NCBI RefSeq assembly: GCF_900091575.1
Contig: NZ_FMCR01000006.1
Span: 248,001 to 312,000, forward strand
From: Micromonospora saelicesensis
GTDB lineage: Bacteria > Actinomycetota > Actinomycetes > Mycobacteriales > Micromonosporaceae
Reading direction: 5' to 3'
Length of the DNA: 64,000 nucleotides
Below are positions 1 to 7,978 of this stretch, one piece after another. Position numbers and translations under genes: made by a program. The notes below the pieces were generated by a model. The model searched no databases. It saw only the letters and a list, made by a program, of their open reading frames with translations, and was not told the DNA's origin. Position 1 is the stretch's first letter, and each line of letters starts with the position of its first letter.

Positions 1-1
1 C

Positions 2-421
2 TTCCTGCCCATCCTGCTGATCGGCATCCTGTTCGGCCTGGCCATGGACTACGAGGTGTTCCTGGTCTCCCGGATGCGGGAGGACTTCGTGCACGGCGAG
101 ACCGCGCGTGAGGCCACGATCAGCGGCATGGGCCACGGTGCCCGGGTGGTCACCGCCGCCGCGCTGATCATGATGTCCGTCTTCGGCGGCTTCGTGTTCC
201 TCGACGACCCGATCATCAAGTCGATGGGCTTCGCGCTCGCCATCGGCGTGGCAATCGACGCGTTCGTGGTCCGGATGACCATCGTCCCGGCGGTGATGTC
301 GCTGCTCGGCGACCGTGCCTGGTGGCTCCCCCGCTGGCTCAACCGCGCCCTGCCCAACGTGGACATCGAGGGCGAGGGCCTGCGCGAACACCTGGAGGAC
401 CGCACCCCGACGCACGTCTGA
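2..421 (+). CDS. MMPL family transporter, C-terminal part (5' end outside window)
   Basis: The reading frame is already open at the window edge, so only the last 139 residues are present. They carry the typical end of an RND/MMPL exporter: a membrane helix followed by LAMDYEVFLVSRMRE, where the intramembrane Asp-Tyr pair belongs to the proton relay of MmpL proteins. Two further hydrophobic helices follow (AALIMMSVFGGFVFL and GFALAIGVAIDAFVV), then a short charged cytoplasmic tail. Family members export lipids or drugs using the proton gradient. The substrate cannot be judged from this fragment. A perfect hairpin just downstream separates it from the convergent next gene. Confidence 0.9.
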   Translation, partial: FLPILLIGILFGLAMDYEVFLVSRMREDFVHGETAREATISGMGHGARVVTAAALIMMSVFGGFVFLDDPIIKSMGFALAIGVAIDAFVVRMTIVPAVMSLLGDRAWWLPRWLNRALPNVDIEGEGLREHLEDRTPTHV

Positions 422-430
422 TCCACCTGA

Positions 431-471
431 CAGCGGAGGTGTGGTGCCCGGCGGGCACCACACCTCCGCTG
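431..471. terminator. Bidirectional terminator hairpin between convergent genes
   Basis: Perfect 20-bp inverted repeat: CAGCGGAGGTGTGGTGCCCG at 431-450, its complement at 452-471, one central base. It lies 9 bp after the MMPL stop and 2 bp before the stop of the convergent esterase-like gene, so it probably terminates both transcripts. There is no T-run on either side, as is usual in GC-rich actinomycetes. Confidence 0.8.
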
Positions 472-473
472 CG

Positions 474-1730
474 TCAGACGCCCGCCGGGTAGGTCTCCAT
501 CTCGCCGGGGGCCGCCGGCACCGGTAGCGGGTGCAGGGCTGTGGTGTCGTCGCACCAGATGAAGGCGTCATAGCGGTCGCCGAGCCGGGTGGGCACGTAG
601 TTGCCCCAGGACTCGAACGACGGGTCGTAGACGACCCCGATCGCCCGGTGGTCCACGGTCTCGGTGACCCAGCCTGGCTGGTCGTCGCCGCCGAAGATCA
701 GCACCGCCCGCTCCGGCATCAGCTCGTGCAACCGCCGCTCGATCGAGCCCTCCCGTGCCGGGGGCACCACCATCGCCTCGGGCGGCGAACCCCAGCGGGG
801 TGCGGCGATCACCGTGCCCCGGTAGCTGCCGAAGCCGACCAGGGCGACCGCGTCCTCGCCGTGCCGCTCCCGGGCCAACTGGCCAATGTTGATCATCCCA
901 TCGGCGGCCATGTCGGTGGCCCGCGCATCCCCGACGTGCGTGTTGTGCGCCCAGACGATGCCCCGGGCGTCGGGACCGTAGCGGTCCAGCAGCCGGTCCA
1001 GGGTGTCCTGCATGTGGGTGTCGCGGATGTTCCACGAGTCCGGCCCGCCGGCCACCATCGCCCGGTAGTACCGCTCGGCGCCGGCCACCACCTCCGCGTT
1101 CTGCCAGGCCGAGAAGCGGTCCGGGCCGTCGGAGAGGGCGTGTTCGCGGGTCCGGGCGAGCAACCGGACGACCTCCTCCTCGCACCGGGCGGAGACGAAC
1201 CGGCTGGCCGCGCCGTACTCCTCGACCCTCTTGCCGTACGGCTCGAAACACCGGTACGCGTCCTGCGCCGCCTCCAGCGACTTCGGGTCCTCCTCCCCCA
1301 GGTAGTCGAAGATCGCCTGCATCGACTCCCAGAGGCTGTACACGTCGAGGCCGTGGAACCCGGCCCGTTGCTCCTCCGGCCGCTCCACGTTCCAGGCCCG
1401 CAACCAGCTGGCGAAACGGGCCACCTCGGCATTGGCCCACATCCAGGTCGGCCATCGCTCAAACTGGTTGAGTGCGACCTGCGGTTCGAGCGCGCCGCCC
1501 GGCGCGGCCGTCACCGAACGGTGCACCCGGTCGCAGTCGGGCCAGTCACCCTCCACCGCGACGAAGGAGAAACCGCACTCCGCGATCAACCGGCGGGTGA
1601 GCTGCTCGCGCAAACGGTAGTAGTCGTAACTGCCGTGGGTGGATTCACCGATCATCACCACCCTGGCGTTCCGAACGCGCTCCAGCAACGGGTCGAAATC
1701 GCTCGGCGCGCCGAGCCGCTGAACCAGCAT
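474..1730 (-). CDS. Erythromycin esterase family protein
   Basis: A protein of 418 residues with the hallmarks of the erythromycin esterase/EreA-like superfamily: MIGESTHGSYDYY near residue 27 (the conserved GE.THG motif), a VEGDWPDC segment, and a histidine-containing WAHNTHVGDA motif around residue 265. Only some family members hydrolyse macrolide lactones; many actinomycete paralogues have unknown substrates, so resistance should not be assumed. I chose the ATG at 1730 because the family motif then starts about 25 residues in. An upstream GTG at 1820 would add 30 non-conserved residues. No strong ribosome binding site decides between them. It is divergent from the DUF2795 gene. Confidence 0.8.
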   Translation of the reverse strand: MLVQRLGAPSDFDPLLERVRNARVVMIGESTHGSYDYYRLREQLTRRLIAECGFSFVAVEGDWPDCDRVHRSVTAAPGGALEPQVALNQFERWPTWMWANAEVARFASWLRAWNVERPEEQRAGFHGLDVYSLWESMQAIFDYLGEEDPKSLEAAQDAYRCFEPYGKRVEEYGAASRFVSARCEEEVVRLLARTREHALSDGPDRFSAWQNAEVVAGAERYYRAMVAGGPDSWNIRDTHMQDTLDRLLDRYGPDARGIVWAHNTHVGDARATDMAADGMINIGQLARERHGEDAVALVGFGSYRGTVIAAPRWGSPPEAMVVPPAREGSIERRLHELMPERAVLIFGGDDQPGWVTETVDHRAIGVVYDPSFESWGNYVPTRLGDRYDAFIWCDDTTALHPLPVPAAPGEMETYPAGV

Positions 1731-1858
1731 GCCAGCGGCTACCCGGCCGCCGTTGCGGCAAACCGTGCGCACGTCGCGGGCCGACACGCCGGCCGCCAGG
1801 CCGTCGTGGGCCCCAACCAAGCCGGTGTACGACCACCGCGAGCGGGTAGCCGGCCGAC

Positions 1859-2050
1859 ATGACCGTCACCGGGGTTCAGTTGCAGGAGTACCTCGCCGGG
1901 CTCGACTACCCGGTCTCCCGCGAGGACCTGATCCGCTGGGGTCAGGAGAACGGGGCGAGCACTGCGATGTTGCAGATGCTCCAGGCCCTGCCACCCGAGC
2001 AGTTCAACTCCCCCGACGAGCTCAACGCCGCCCTCTCCACCCCCACCTGA
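1859..2050 (+). CDS. DUF2795 domain protein
   Basis: A 63-residue protein that is essentially one DUF2795 domain. It has the typical start (TGVQLQEYLAGLDYPVSREDL), a central LIRWGQENGAS segment and a C-terminal LQALPPEQFNSPDELNAAL. DUF2795 proteins are small, helical, common in actinobacteria and of unknown function; a nucleic-acid-binding role has been suggested for the fold but nothing here shows it. The start codon is an ATG 128 bp from the divergent esterase start. The gene is followed by a long palindrome (2090-2146) that separates it from the convergent oxidoreductase. Confidence 0.8.
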   Translation: MTVTGVQLQEYLAGLDYPVSREDLIRWGQENGASTAMLQMLQALPPEQFNSPDELNAALSTPT

Positions 2051-2089
2051 ACCCAACCCACCCCCGGACCGGCCCCGCCTCAGCCCGGT

Positions 2090-2146
2090 TGATCATGAAG
2101 TTATTGCCGTCCGACACGGCGTGTCGCGCCGCTAACTTCATGATCA
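2090..2146. repeat. GATC-bordered palindromic element 1
   Basis: Perfect 14-bp arms TGATCATGAAGTTA (2090-2103) and TAACTTCATGATCA (2133-2146) enclose a second small hairpin, CGACAC-GGC-GTGTCG (2112-2126). The arms match those of element 3 (54237-54292) at 12 of 14 positions, and the total lengths are 57 and 56 bp. Located between convergent genes, it may act as a terminator, but its AT-rich outer arms are unlike the GC-rich terminators nearby. Confidence 0.75.
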
Positions 2147-2183
2147 CCGGGGGGCGACGTGGGGTGGGCCAGGGTTCAGGGGG

Positions 2184-3086
2184 TTAGGGGATCTGGATGG
2201 TGCGGGATTCGGTGCGGGCGGTTTCGGCGGCGGCGAGGATGGCGACGACCTCGCGGCCGAAGCGGACGTCGCAGCGGTGGTCCCGGGTGCCGGCCTGGAC
2301 CTGCTCGACGAGCTGGTCGATGGCGACGCCGAACGCGGTGGCGGCGTCGTTCTCGCCGAACGGGACGTCCTCGATGCCGTTCTCGCCGTAGAACACGAAC
2401 TCCCGGGCCATCGACTCGGTCGGGGCATCCAGGGACAGCGAGGCGCTGCTGGTGGCACCGCCCTCGTGGGTGAGCAGCAGATGCACCATCCCGCTCGGGC
2501 CGTCCATCGCCGCCACCTGCGTCACCCGGCCCAGCACCGGCAGGAGGATCGAGAGCGCGTGCGGGGCGATGTCCCAGAGCGCCCCGTGCTCCCGACGCCA
2601 CAACGAGCCACCGTACGGGCTGCCGTCCTGGAAGATCGAGGCGAACGCGGTGGTCCGACCGTGCTGCCAGCCCCCGGCAGCGGCGGTGGCGGCGAGGAAC
2701 GCGGTCACGTTCGGCTGGAACCGCTGGGTGAAGAAGACGACCGAGGCGACCCCGGACTCCTCGGCGGCGGCCACTACCCGGTCTGCGTCGGCCACGCTGA
2801 GCGCCAGCGGCTTGTCCAGCAGCAGGTGTCGACCGGCGCGGGCGGCCCGGACCGCGATGTCGGCCTGGATGTCCGGCGGCAGCGCGACGGCGATCGCCTC
2901 GCACTGCTCGATCAGCGCGTCGACGTCGGCGTAGGCGGGCACCCCGTACCGCTCGGCCAGCGCGGAGGCCCGCTCCGGGTTGCGGCCCCACACTCCGACC
3001 AGCTCCGCGTCGGGATGTGCGTGCAGCGCCTTCCCGTGCGTCTCGATCGCCCAGTGACCGGTGCCGAACAAGCCGAACCGCAGCAC
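2184..3086 (-). CDS. Gfo/Idh/MocA family oxidoreductase
   Basis: A 300-residue NAD(P)-dependent sugar or inositol-type dehydrogenase. The N-terminal Rossmann fold shows GLFGTGHWA at residues 5-13, and the LDKPLALS segment carries the family's conserved Lys-Pro (usually EKP). The C-terminal half has the alpha/beta domain of the family, including WDIAPHALS with a likely catalytic His. The frame runs open far upstream, but GGAGG five bases before a GTG at 3086 fixes the start, and the protein then begins directly with the Rossmann strand. The substrate is unknown. The gene stands alone, convergent with DUF2795. Confidence 0.88.
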   Translation of the reverse strand: MLRFGLFGTGHWAIETHGKALHAHPDAELVGVWGRNPERASALAERYGVPAYADVDALIEQCEAIAVALPPDIQADIAVRAARAGRHLLLDKPLALSVADADRVVAAAEESGVASVVFFTQRFQPNVTAFLAATAAAGGWQHGRTTAFASIFQDGSPYGGSLWRREHGALWDIAPHALSILLPVLGRVTQVAAMDGPSGMVHLLLTHEGGATSSASLSLDAPTESMAREFVFYGENGIEDVPFGENDAATAFGVAIDQLVEQVQAGTRDHRCDVRFGREVVAILAAAETARTESRTIQIP

Positions 3087-3344
3087 GTGTACCTCCGCTG
3101 TTTCCCCGCACCGCGGCAACGCCACGGACGTGATCCACGCTAGTCGCCCGGGCGGCCATGACGGCGGCGGGTTCGACCAATCGAAGCAGCTCACCTTCAT
3201 TTCCGGGTCGGTGCCCGAGCTACCCGCCCGACTGTCGGTGCAGCGGTCCGCCCGTGGTCTGCCGGCACCACCTGCGCCGCTCTCGGCAGCGTCAGGTCCG
3301 ATCGCCGCCAGACACACCAGGTGCCCCGGGGCAGTCTCGACCGC

Positions 3345-3707
3345 ATGCAGAGCACGAATCCAGCGATCACCAGCGGTGTCGTGACGTTTGACCACTGGTA
3401 CGACTTCACCGAGGGCGGCCCGGTGCACCGCGCGCTGCTGCCGTTTCCGTCGACAGCGCCCGCCCCGTTCGAGGTCGCGCGCTGGTCGGTGGCCCCGAAC
3501 ACCTCCAACGACCTCGACGTCCATCGGTCTCGTGAGGTGTGGATCATCGTGTCCGGGACGGGAACCTTGACGTTCGCCGACCAGACAGGCGTCCTGCGGG
3601 CCGGCGACGTCGCGGCGTTCGACAGCAGGGTGCCACATCAGATTCGGAACGACGGACCGGATCCGCTCGTTGCCATCTCCGTCTACTGGCTGCAAGCAGG
3701 CGACTGA
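3345..3707 (+). CDS. Cupin domain protein
   Basis: About 120 residues forming one small beta-barrel cupin. Motif 1 is degenerate (DVHRSREVWIIVSGTG: one His, one Glu and the closing Gly), and motif 2 is GDVAAFDSRVPHQIRN with its metal-ligand His. The protein could bind a metal and act as an isomerase, dioxygenase or small-molecule sensor; no substrate can be assigned. I took the internal ATG at 3345; an ATG at 3321 is in frame and would add eight residues. The 258 bp between this gene and the divergent oxidoreductase show no further gene or strong repeat. Confidence 0.75.
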   Translation: MQSTNPAITSGVVTFDHWYDFTEGGPVHRALLPFPSTAPAPFEVARWSVAPNTSNDLDVHRSREVWIIVSGTGTLTFADQTGVLRAGDVAAFDSRVPHQIRNDGPDPLVAISVYWLQAGD

Positions 3708-3787
3708 CGCCCACCCGAAGCGCGGGCACCGGGACTGCTGGCACCTCGACCGGCGCGCGTCACACGCGGAGAGGCAGGGCACCCCTT

Positions 3788-3808
3788 TACTACGACGGTT
3801 AGTAGGCT
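3788..3808 (+). promoter_or_regulatory. Candidate leaderless promoter with small inverted repeat
   Basis: TACTA (3788-3792) and TAGTA (3800-3804) form an inverted repeat seven bases apart. It overlaps a possible -10 box TAGGCT (3803-3808). A GTG lies seven bases after that box (3815), the spacing expected for a leaderless mRNA. No convincing -35 box is visible. Confidence 0.35.
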
Positions 3809-3814
3809 GTGCCG

Positions 3815-3847
3815 GTGACCGAGGCAACGACCGGGTGGTGCCGGTGA
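3815..3847 (+). CDS. Possible ten-codon leader peptide
   Basis: A GTG-started micro-ORF encoding MTEATTGWCR. It begins where a leaderless transcript from the 3803-3808 box would start, and its TGA overlaps the GTG of the next gene (GTGA, 3844-3847), so it could couple translation into that gene. It is too short for statistical support. It could equally be the true N-terminus of the next protein in a different frame. Confidence 0.25.
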   Translation: MTEATTGWCR

Positions 3848-4236
3848 CCAGCGTGGGTGCCGACTCTCCGGTGGACGGGATCGTCGCGACCGTGCCGATC
3901 GTGCTGTCGCTGCTCGTGGCGGTGTGGGCGCTGGTGGCGGCGGTACGCCACCGGCCGCCGGACCGGGTGCAGTTCGTCGGTCTGGCCGTACTCGAAGTGG
4001 CGTTGCTGGTGTTGAGCGTGCTGGCGCTCGTCGCGGTCGGCGGCGGGGATCGGCCCGGCGAACCCGGCGCCTTCTTCGGCTACCTGGTCACGCTGGTGTG
4101 CCTGCCGCCACTGGCCTGGGTGCTGGCCCGGATGGAACCGACCCGCTGGGGCTCGGCGATCGTGTGCGCGGTCTGCCTGGTGACCCCGGTGGTGGTGGTC
4201 CGGTTGCAGCAGACCTGGGAGGTGCTCGGTGGTTGA
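3844..4236 (+). CDS. Small four-helix membrane protein, function unknown
   Basis: About 130 residues with four predicted membrane segments: IVATVPIVLSLLVAVWALVA, FVGLAVLEVALLVLSVLALV, FFGYLVTLVCLPPLAWVLA and IVCAVCLVTPVVVV. Short Arg-rich loops lie between them. I do not recognise a named family. The start is uncertain: GTG codons at 3835, 3838 and 3844 are all in frame, and 3844 is favoured because it overlaps the leader ORF stop. The stop overlaps the next gene by 8 bp, so the two membrane proteins are surely co-translated and may form a complex. Confidence 0.65.
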   Translation: MTSVGADSPVDGIVATVPIVLSLLVAVWALVAAVRHRPPDRVQFVGLAVLEVALLVLSVLALVAVGGGDRPGEPGAFFGYLVTLVCLPPLAWVLARMEPTRWGSAIVCAVCLVTPVVVVRLQQTWEVLGG

Positions 4237-4645
4237 GACAGGATCGGCTCGGCAGCGCACGAACTCCGGCCCGGGTCGGCTGTTGATCGCGGTCTACCTG
4301 CTCTTCGCGATCGCGGCGACGAGTCGGGCGGGTCTGCAGCTCGCCACCAAGTTCGACGAGGCGCCGGTGGCGTACCTGCTCTCCGGGGTGGCCGCGCTCA
4401 TCTACATCGTGGCGGCGGTGGGGTTGGCCCGCGCCGGGCACACCGGCCGTCGGGTCGCCCTGGCGTGCTGCTCGGTGGAGCTGGTCGGTGTGGTCGCGGT
4501 CGGCATCCTGAGCCTGGTCGACAAGGACCTCTTCCCGGACGAGACGGTCTGGTCGCAGTTCGGCAGCGGGTACGGCTACATCCCACTGGTGCTGCCGGTG
4601 CTCGGCCTGATCTGGCTCTGGCGCACCCGCCGCGCACCCGCCTGA
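4229..4645 (+). CDS. Small four-helix membrane protein, function unknown
   Basis: A 138-residue protein starting at a GTG preceded by GGGAGG six bases upstream, inside the end of the previous gene. Four hydrophobic segments are visible (RLLIAVYLLFAIAATSRAGL, AYLLSGVAALIYIVAAVGLA, VALACCSVELVGVVAVGILS, YIPLVLPVLGLIWLW). The acidic loop before the last helix (KDLFPDETVWSQFGSGYGY) is the most distinctive part. I do not recognise a characterised family. It is the second gene of a two-gene membrane-protein operon, convergent with fabG. Confidence 0.75.
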   Translation: MVETGSARQRTNSGPGRLLIAVYLLFAIAATSRAGLQLATKFDEAPVAYLLSGVAALIYIVAAVGLARAGHTGRRVALACCSVELVGVVAVGILSLVDKDLFPDETVWSQFGSGYGYIPLVLPVLGLIWLWRTRRAPA

Positions 4646-4682
4646 TCCGCCGCGCACCCCGCCCGACCGGGCGCAGACCCGG

Positions 4683-4722
4683 CGACGAGGGCGCCGGCTG
4701 ACCTGCCGGAGCGCCCTCGTCG
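4683..4722. terminator. Bidirectional terminator hairpin
   Basis: CGACGAGGGCGC (4683-4694) pairs perfectly with GCGCCCTCGTCG (4711-4722) across a 16-nt loop. It sits between the convergent membrane-protein gene (stop 4645) and the FabG-like gene (stop 4733). Confidence 0.75.
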
Positions 4723-4732
4723 AAAGTACGGG

Positions 4733-5491
4733 TCAGTCCCGTGGGCCGCCCGCGACGTAGATGACCTGACCGGAGACGAAGCCTGCGCCCTCGCTCGCCA
4801 GGAACGAGATGGTGTGCGCGACGTCCTCCGGCCGACCCGGGCGACGGACCGGGATCTCGGCGGCGGCGTGCTTCTGGAAGTCGTCGAAGTCGACCTTCAT
4901 GCGAGCTGCGGTGGCCGCGGTCATGTCGGTGACGATGAAGCCGGGTGCGACAGCGTTCACTGTCACCCCGAACGGACCCAGCTCGATGGCGAGCGTCTTG
5001 GTGAAGCCCTGTAGACCGGCCTTGGCGGCGGCGTAGTTCGCCTGGCCCCGGTTGCCCAGGGCGGAGGTGCTGGAGAGGTTGACGATCCGCCCCCACTTCC
5101 GGTCCACCATGTGCTTCTGGGCGGCCTGGCTGAACAGGAACGCGCCGCGCAGGTGCACCCCCATCACCGTGTCCCAGTCGGCGTTGGTCATCTTGAACAG
5201 CAGGTTGTCGCGGAGCACACCGGCGTTGTTGACCAGCACTGTGGGTGCGCCCAGCTCGGCGGCGACCCGGCTCACCGCCGCCTCGACCTGGTCCCGGTCG
5301 GACACGTCGGCGCCCACTCCGAGCGCCCGGCCACCCGCACCGGCGATGGCGTCCACCGTCTCCTTGGTGGCCGCCTCCTCGATGTCGACCACGGCGACGG
5401 CCATTCCGTCGGCGGCCAGCCGTCGGGCGGTGGCCGCGCCGATGCCGCGTGCGGCTCCGGTGACGATGGCGACGCGGGACTCCTCCGACAT
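4733..5491 (-). CDS. fabG: SDR family 3-oxoacyl-ACP reductase-like
   Basis: A 252-residue short-chain dehydrogenase. It shows the NAD(P)-binding TGAARGIGAA (residues 11-20), NNAG (about 88-91), the catalytic Ser in VNLSSTSA, and the YAAAK catalytic Tyr-Lys pair. The C-terminal DVAHTISFLAS and VSGQVIYVAGG are typical of FabG-type reductases acting on acyl-carrier-protein or acyl-CoA 3-oxo groups. The start has GGGAGG upstream. The gene is not next to other fatty-acid synthesis genes, so it may serve another acyl or polyketide pathway; the symbol is a family label rather than proof of the housekeeping role. Confidence 0.85.
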   Translation of the reverse strand: MSEESRVAIVTGAARGIGAATARRLAADGMAVAVVDIEEAATKETVDAIAGAGGRALGVGADVSDRDQVEAAVSRVAAELGAPTVLVNNAGVLRDNLLFKMTNADWDTVMGVHLRGAFLFSQAAQKHMVDRKWGRIVNLSSTSALGNRGQANYAAAKAGLQGFTKTLAIELGPFGVTVNAVAPGFIVTDMTAATAARMKVDFDDFQKHAAAEIPVRRPGRPEDVAHTISFLASEGAGFVSGQVIYVAGGPRD

Positions 5492-5534
5492 GATTACCTC
5501 CCGGTAACTTGGGGTCGATCGGAGGAGCTTAACC

Positions 5535-7187
5535 TCAACAGGCCGACCCTCGGCATAGGCGAATCCACCGGTATCCGTAGCCGGAGACCTTCACCGCACC
5601 GAGCTTGCCCAACTCTCCGTAGCCACGGTCGGCGAGCACGTCGATCGGCAGGTCGGCCTCCGGTTCGAGGCTGCTGAGATCCACCTCGACGTCGTCGGTG
5701 CCCAGGTTGTGCACGAAGACCATCGTCCCGGTCGGCCCGTCGGCCCGGTGCGTCAGCACGCCGGGCGGCACCGGCACGTCGATGTGGCTGGTCGAGCCGG
5801 AGCCGATCTCCGGCGCCTCCCGCAGCGTACGGATCATGCGCTCGAACCAGGCGAGCAGCGACTTCGGGTCGCTCCGCTGGGCGGTCACGTTCACCGTCTG
5901 GTAGCCGAACTCGCCCTTGTCGATCACCGGGCGGACCAGCTTCTCCGGGTCCGCCGTGGAGAAGCCGGCGTTCGGCTGGTACGACCACTGCATCGGGGTA
6001 CGGATCGCGTCCCGACCGCGCAGCGACAGGTCCTCGCCCATCCCGATCTCCTCGCCGTAGCGCAGCACCGGCGTGCCGCGCATCGAGAACTGCAGGGCGT
6101 ACGCCAGCTCGATGCGCCGCCGGTCGTTGCCGAGCATCGGGGCGAGCCGGCGACGGATGCCCCGGTCGTAGATGCGCATGTTCTCGTCCGGGCCGAACTC
6201 GGCGTACACCTGGTTGCGCTGTTCAGTCGTCAGCCGGGACAGGTCGATCTCGTCGTGGTTGCGCAGGAAGGTGGCCCACTGCCCGCCGACCGGCAGCTTC
6301 GGGGTGTCGTGCAACGCGTCGATCAGCTGCTCCGGGTCCTGCCGGGCCAGGGAGAGCATGAGTCGACCGTTGAGCATGAAGTCGAAGAGCATGTGGATCC
6401 GGTTGCCGGAACCGCTGGCGTCGCCGAAGAACGTGGGCAGTTGGTCCGGCTCGACGTTCGCCTCGGCCAGCAGGACGGCGTCGCCGCGACGCCACTGGAT
6501 GTGCTGGCGCATCTCGGTGAGGAACTCGAAATCCTTCGGGGAGTTAGGGTTGCCCGGCTCGGTCAGCTCGATGATGAACGGCACCGCGTCCATCCGGAAG
6601 CCGGAGACGCCGAGCTGGAGCCAGAACGACATGATCTTCTTGATCTCGTCCCGGACCTGCGGATTGGCGAAGTTGAGGTCCGGCTGGAACTTGTAGAACC
6701 GGTGGTAGAACCACGCCTTGGCGGTCCGGTCGTAGCTCCAGGTCTCGTTCTGCTCGCCGGGGAAGACCATGCCCTGGTGCCGGTCGTCCGGTTCGGTGTC
6801 GGACCAGACGTACCAGTCCCGGTAGGGCGAGTCCGGCGAGGAGCGGGCGGACTGGAACCACGGGTGCTCGTCGGAGGTGTGGTTGACCACCAGGTCGATG
6901 ATCACGCGGATGCCCCGGTTCTGCGCCTGGTGCAGCAGCTCGGCGAAGTCGCCCAGGGTGCCGAAGCGCGGGTCCACGTTGTAGAAGTCGGTGGCGTCGT
7001 AGCCGTCGTCGCGGTTGGGCGACGGGTGGATCGGGTGCAGCCACAGGCAGGTCACCCCAAGTCGGGCCAGGTAGTCCAGCCTCCCGATCAGCCCACGGAT
7101 GTCACCGACCCCGTCGCCGTCGGAGTCGGCGTACGTGTCGATGTCGAGGCAGTAGACGACGGCTTCGGAATACCAACGGTCACCCAT
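5535..7187 (-). CDS. GH13 alpha-glucan enzyme, trehalose synthase/amylase-like
   Basis: A 550-residue GH13 protein with a (beta/alpha)8 barrel. Visible are the N-terminal GDGVGDIRGLIGRLDYL, region I IIDLVVNHTSDEHPW, region II GFRMDAV with the nucleophile Asp, region III LLAEANV with the acid Glu, and region IV FLRNHDEIDL. The YDRTAKAWFYHRFYKFQPDL segment and overall length resemble trehalose synthase (TreS, maltose to trehalose) and related actinomycete amylase-family proteins. There is no signal peptide, so it acts in the cytoplasm. ATG 7187 places the barrel at the N-terminus; an upstream in-frame start at 7295 would add low-complexity residues. Confident as GH13, less so as TreS. Confidence 0.82.
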   Translation of the reverse strand: MGDRWYSEAVVYCLDIDTYADSDGDGVGDIRGLIGRLDYLARLGVTCLWLHPIHPSPNRDDGYDATDFYNVDPRFGTLGDFAELLHQAQNRGIRVIIDLVVNHTSDEHPWFQSARSSPDSPYRDWYVWSDTEPDDRHQGMVFPGEQNETWSYDRTAKAWFYHRFYKFQPDLNFANPQVRDEIKKIMSFWLQLGVSGFRMDAVPFIIELTEPGNPNSPKDFEFLTEMRQHIQWRRGDAVLLAEANVEPDQLPTFFGDASGSGNRIHMLFDFMLNGRLMLSLARQDPEQLIDALHDTPKLPVGGQWATFLRNHDEIDLSRLTTEQRNQVYAEFGPDENMRIYDRGIRRRLAPMLGNDRRRIELAYALQFSMRGTPVLRYGEEIGMGEDLSLRGRDAIRTPMQWSYQPNAGFSTADPEKLVRPVIDKGEFGYQTVNVTAQRSDPKSLLAWFERMIRTLREAPEIGSGSTSHIDVPVPPGVLTHRADGPTGTMVFVHNLGTDDVEVDLSSLEPEADLPIDVLADRGYGELGKLGAVKVSGYGYRWIRLCRGSAC

Positions 7188-7229
7188 GCCGAAGGAACAT
7201 CTCCGTTCGATCACCGCGGCAAACCCGTC

Positions 7230-7275
7230 CGGCGGGCGCGGGCGGCGGGCGGCGGGCGGCGGGCGCGGGGCGGCG
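7230..7275. repeat. Short tandem GGCGGGC-type repeat
   Basis: A G-rich run built from repeated GGCGGGC units in the 106-bp gap between the divergent GH13 and DUF1349 genes. Several G-triplets on the plus strand could support a quadruplex near the two start codons, but it may simply be a slippage-prone low-complexity tract. Confidence 0.55.
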
Positions 7276-7293
7276 TTGGTTACCGTGCCGGTC

Positions 7294-7908
7294 ATGGAGA
7301 ACGACCTCGTACCGCCGAGCGAACTGTTGGACTGGTCCCGGGGCAGCTGGCTGCACCCGCCGGTACGCGTCGAGGAGGGCCCGGCCGGCGAGCTGGTCGT
7401 CGAGCCGGCTGCGGACAGCGACTTCTGGCGGCGGACCAGCTACGGCTTCGTGCACGACAACGGCCCGGCCCTGCTGGCGCCGCTGCCGGTGGGCGCCGCC
7501 ATGGAGGTGAGCTTCCGGCTCGACTTCTCGGCGCAGTTCGACCAGGCCGGTGTGTTCGTCCGCGTCGACGAACGGACCTGGACCAAGGCCGGTGTGGAGA
7601 TCAGCGACGGCGAGGTGCAGCTCGGCGCGGTGGTGACCCGGGAGTTCTCCGACTGGTCGGTGGGGCCGGTGCCGGAGTGGGCGGGCCGGGAGGTGACAGT
7701 CCGGGTCAGCCGGGCCGGCGACGCGCTGACCATCCGCGCCCGGGTCGACGACGAGCCGTGGCAACTGGTCCGGCTCGCCCCGCTGGACCCGACGGCCGAG
7801 GCCGTCGCCGGCCCGTTCTGCTGCGCGCCGTCCCGCGCCGGTCTGACCGTGGTGTTCACCGGCTGGCGGCAGGGGCCGGCGGACACCGCGCTGCACCCGG
7901 AGCACTGA
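7294..7908 (+). CDS. DUF1349 domain protein (concanavalin-like fold)
   Basis: A 204-residue protein matching the DUF1349 family, which has a concanavalin-A-like beta-sandwich. Characteristic segments are SDFWRRTSYGFVHDNGPAL, the AQFDQAGVFVRVDERTWTK stretch (a GL.V..D...W.K-type motif) and a C-terminal FCCAPSRAGLTVVF. Fungal and bacterial members have been described as regulators of enolase, but the biochemical role is unsettled; a carbohydrate-binding function is plausible for the fold. The ATG at 7294 is 106 bp from the divergent GH13 gene. No signal peptide. Confidence 0.8.
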   Translation: MENDLVPPSELLDWSRGSWLHPPVRVEEGPAGELVVEPAADSDFWRRTSYGFVHDNGPALLAPLPVGAAMEVSFRLDFSAQFDQAGVFVRVDERTWTKAGVEISDGEVQLGAVVTREFSDWSVGPVPEWAGREVTVRVSRAGDALTIRARVDDEPWQLVRLAPLDPTAEAVAGPFCCAPSRAGLTVVFTGWRQGPADTALHPEH

Positions 7909-7978
7909 GCACGGGTGTAGTTCGGGCGCCGCTGGGTATGACCCTCCGATCCCCGACAGCCGACCGGAAGGACGACCC

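Noticed and set aside
2184..3827. A 547-residue open frame extending the Gfo/Idh gene upstream
   Set aside because: GGAGG and GTG 3086 give a standard start, and the upstream part is low-complexity and opposite to the cupin gene.
4733..5491. Part of a fatty-acid or polyketide biosynthetic cluster
   Set aside because: No ACP, ketosynthase or other PKS/FAS gene occurs nearby.
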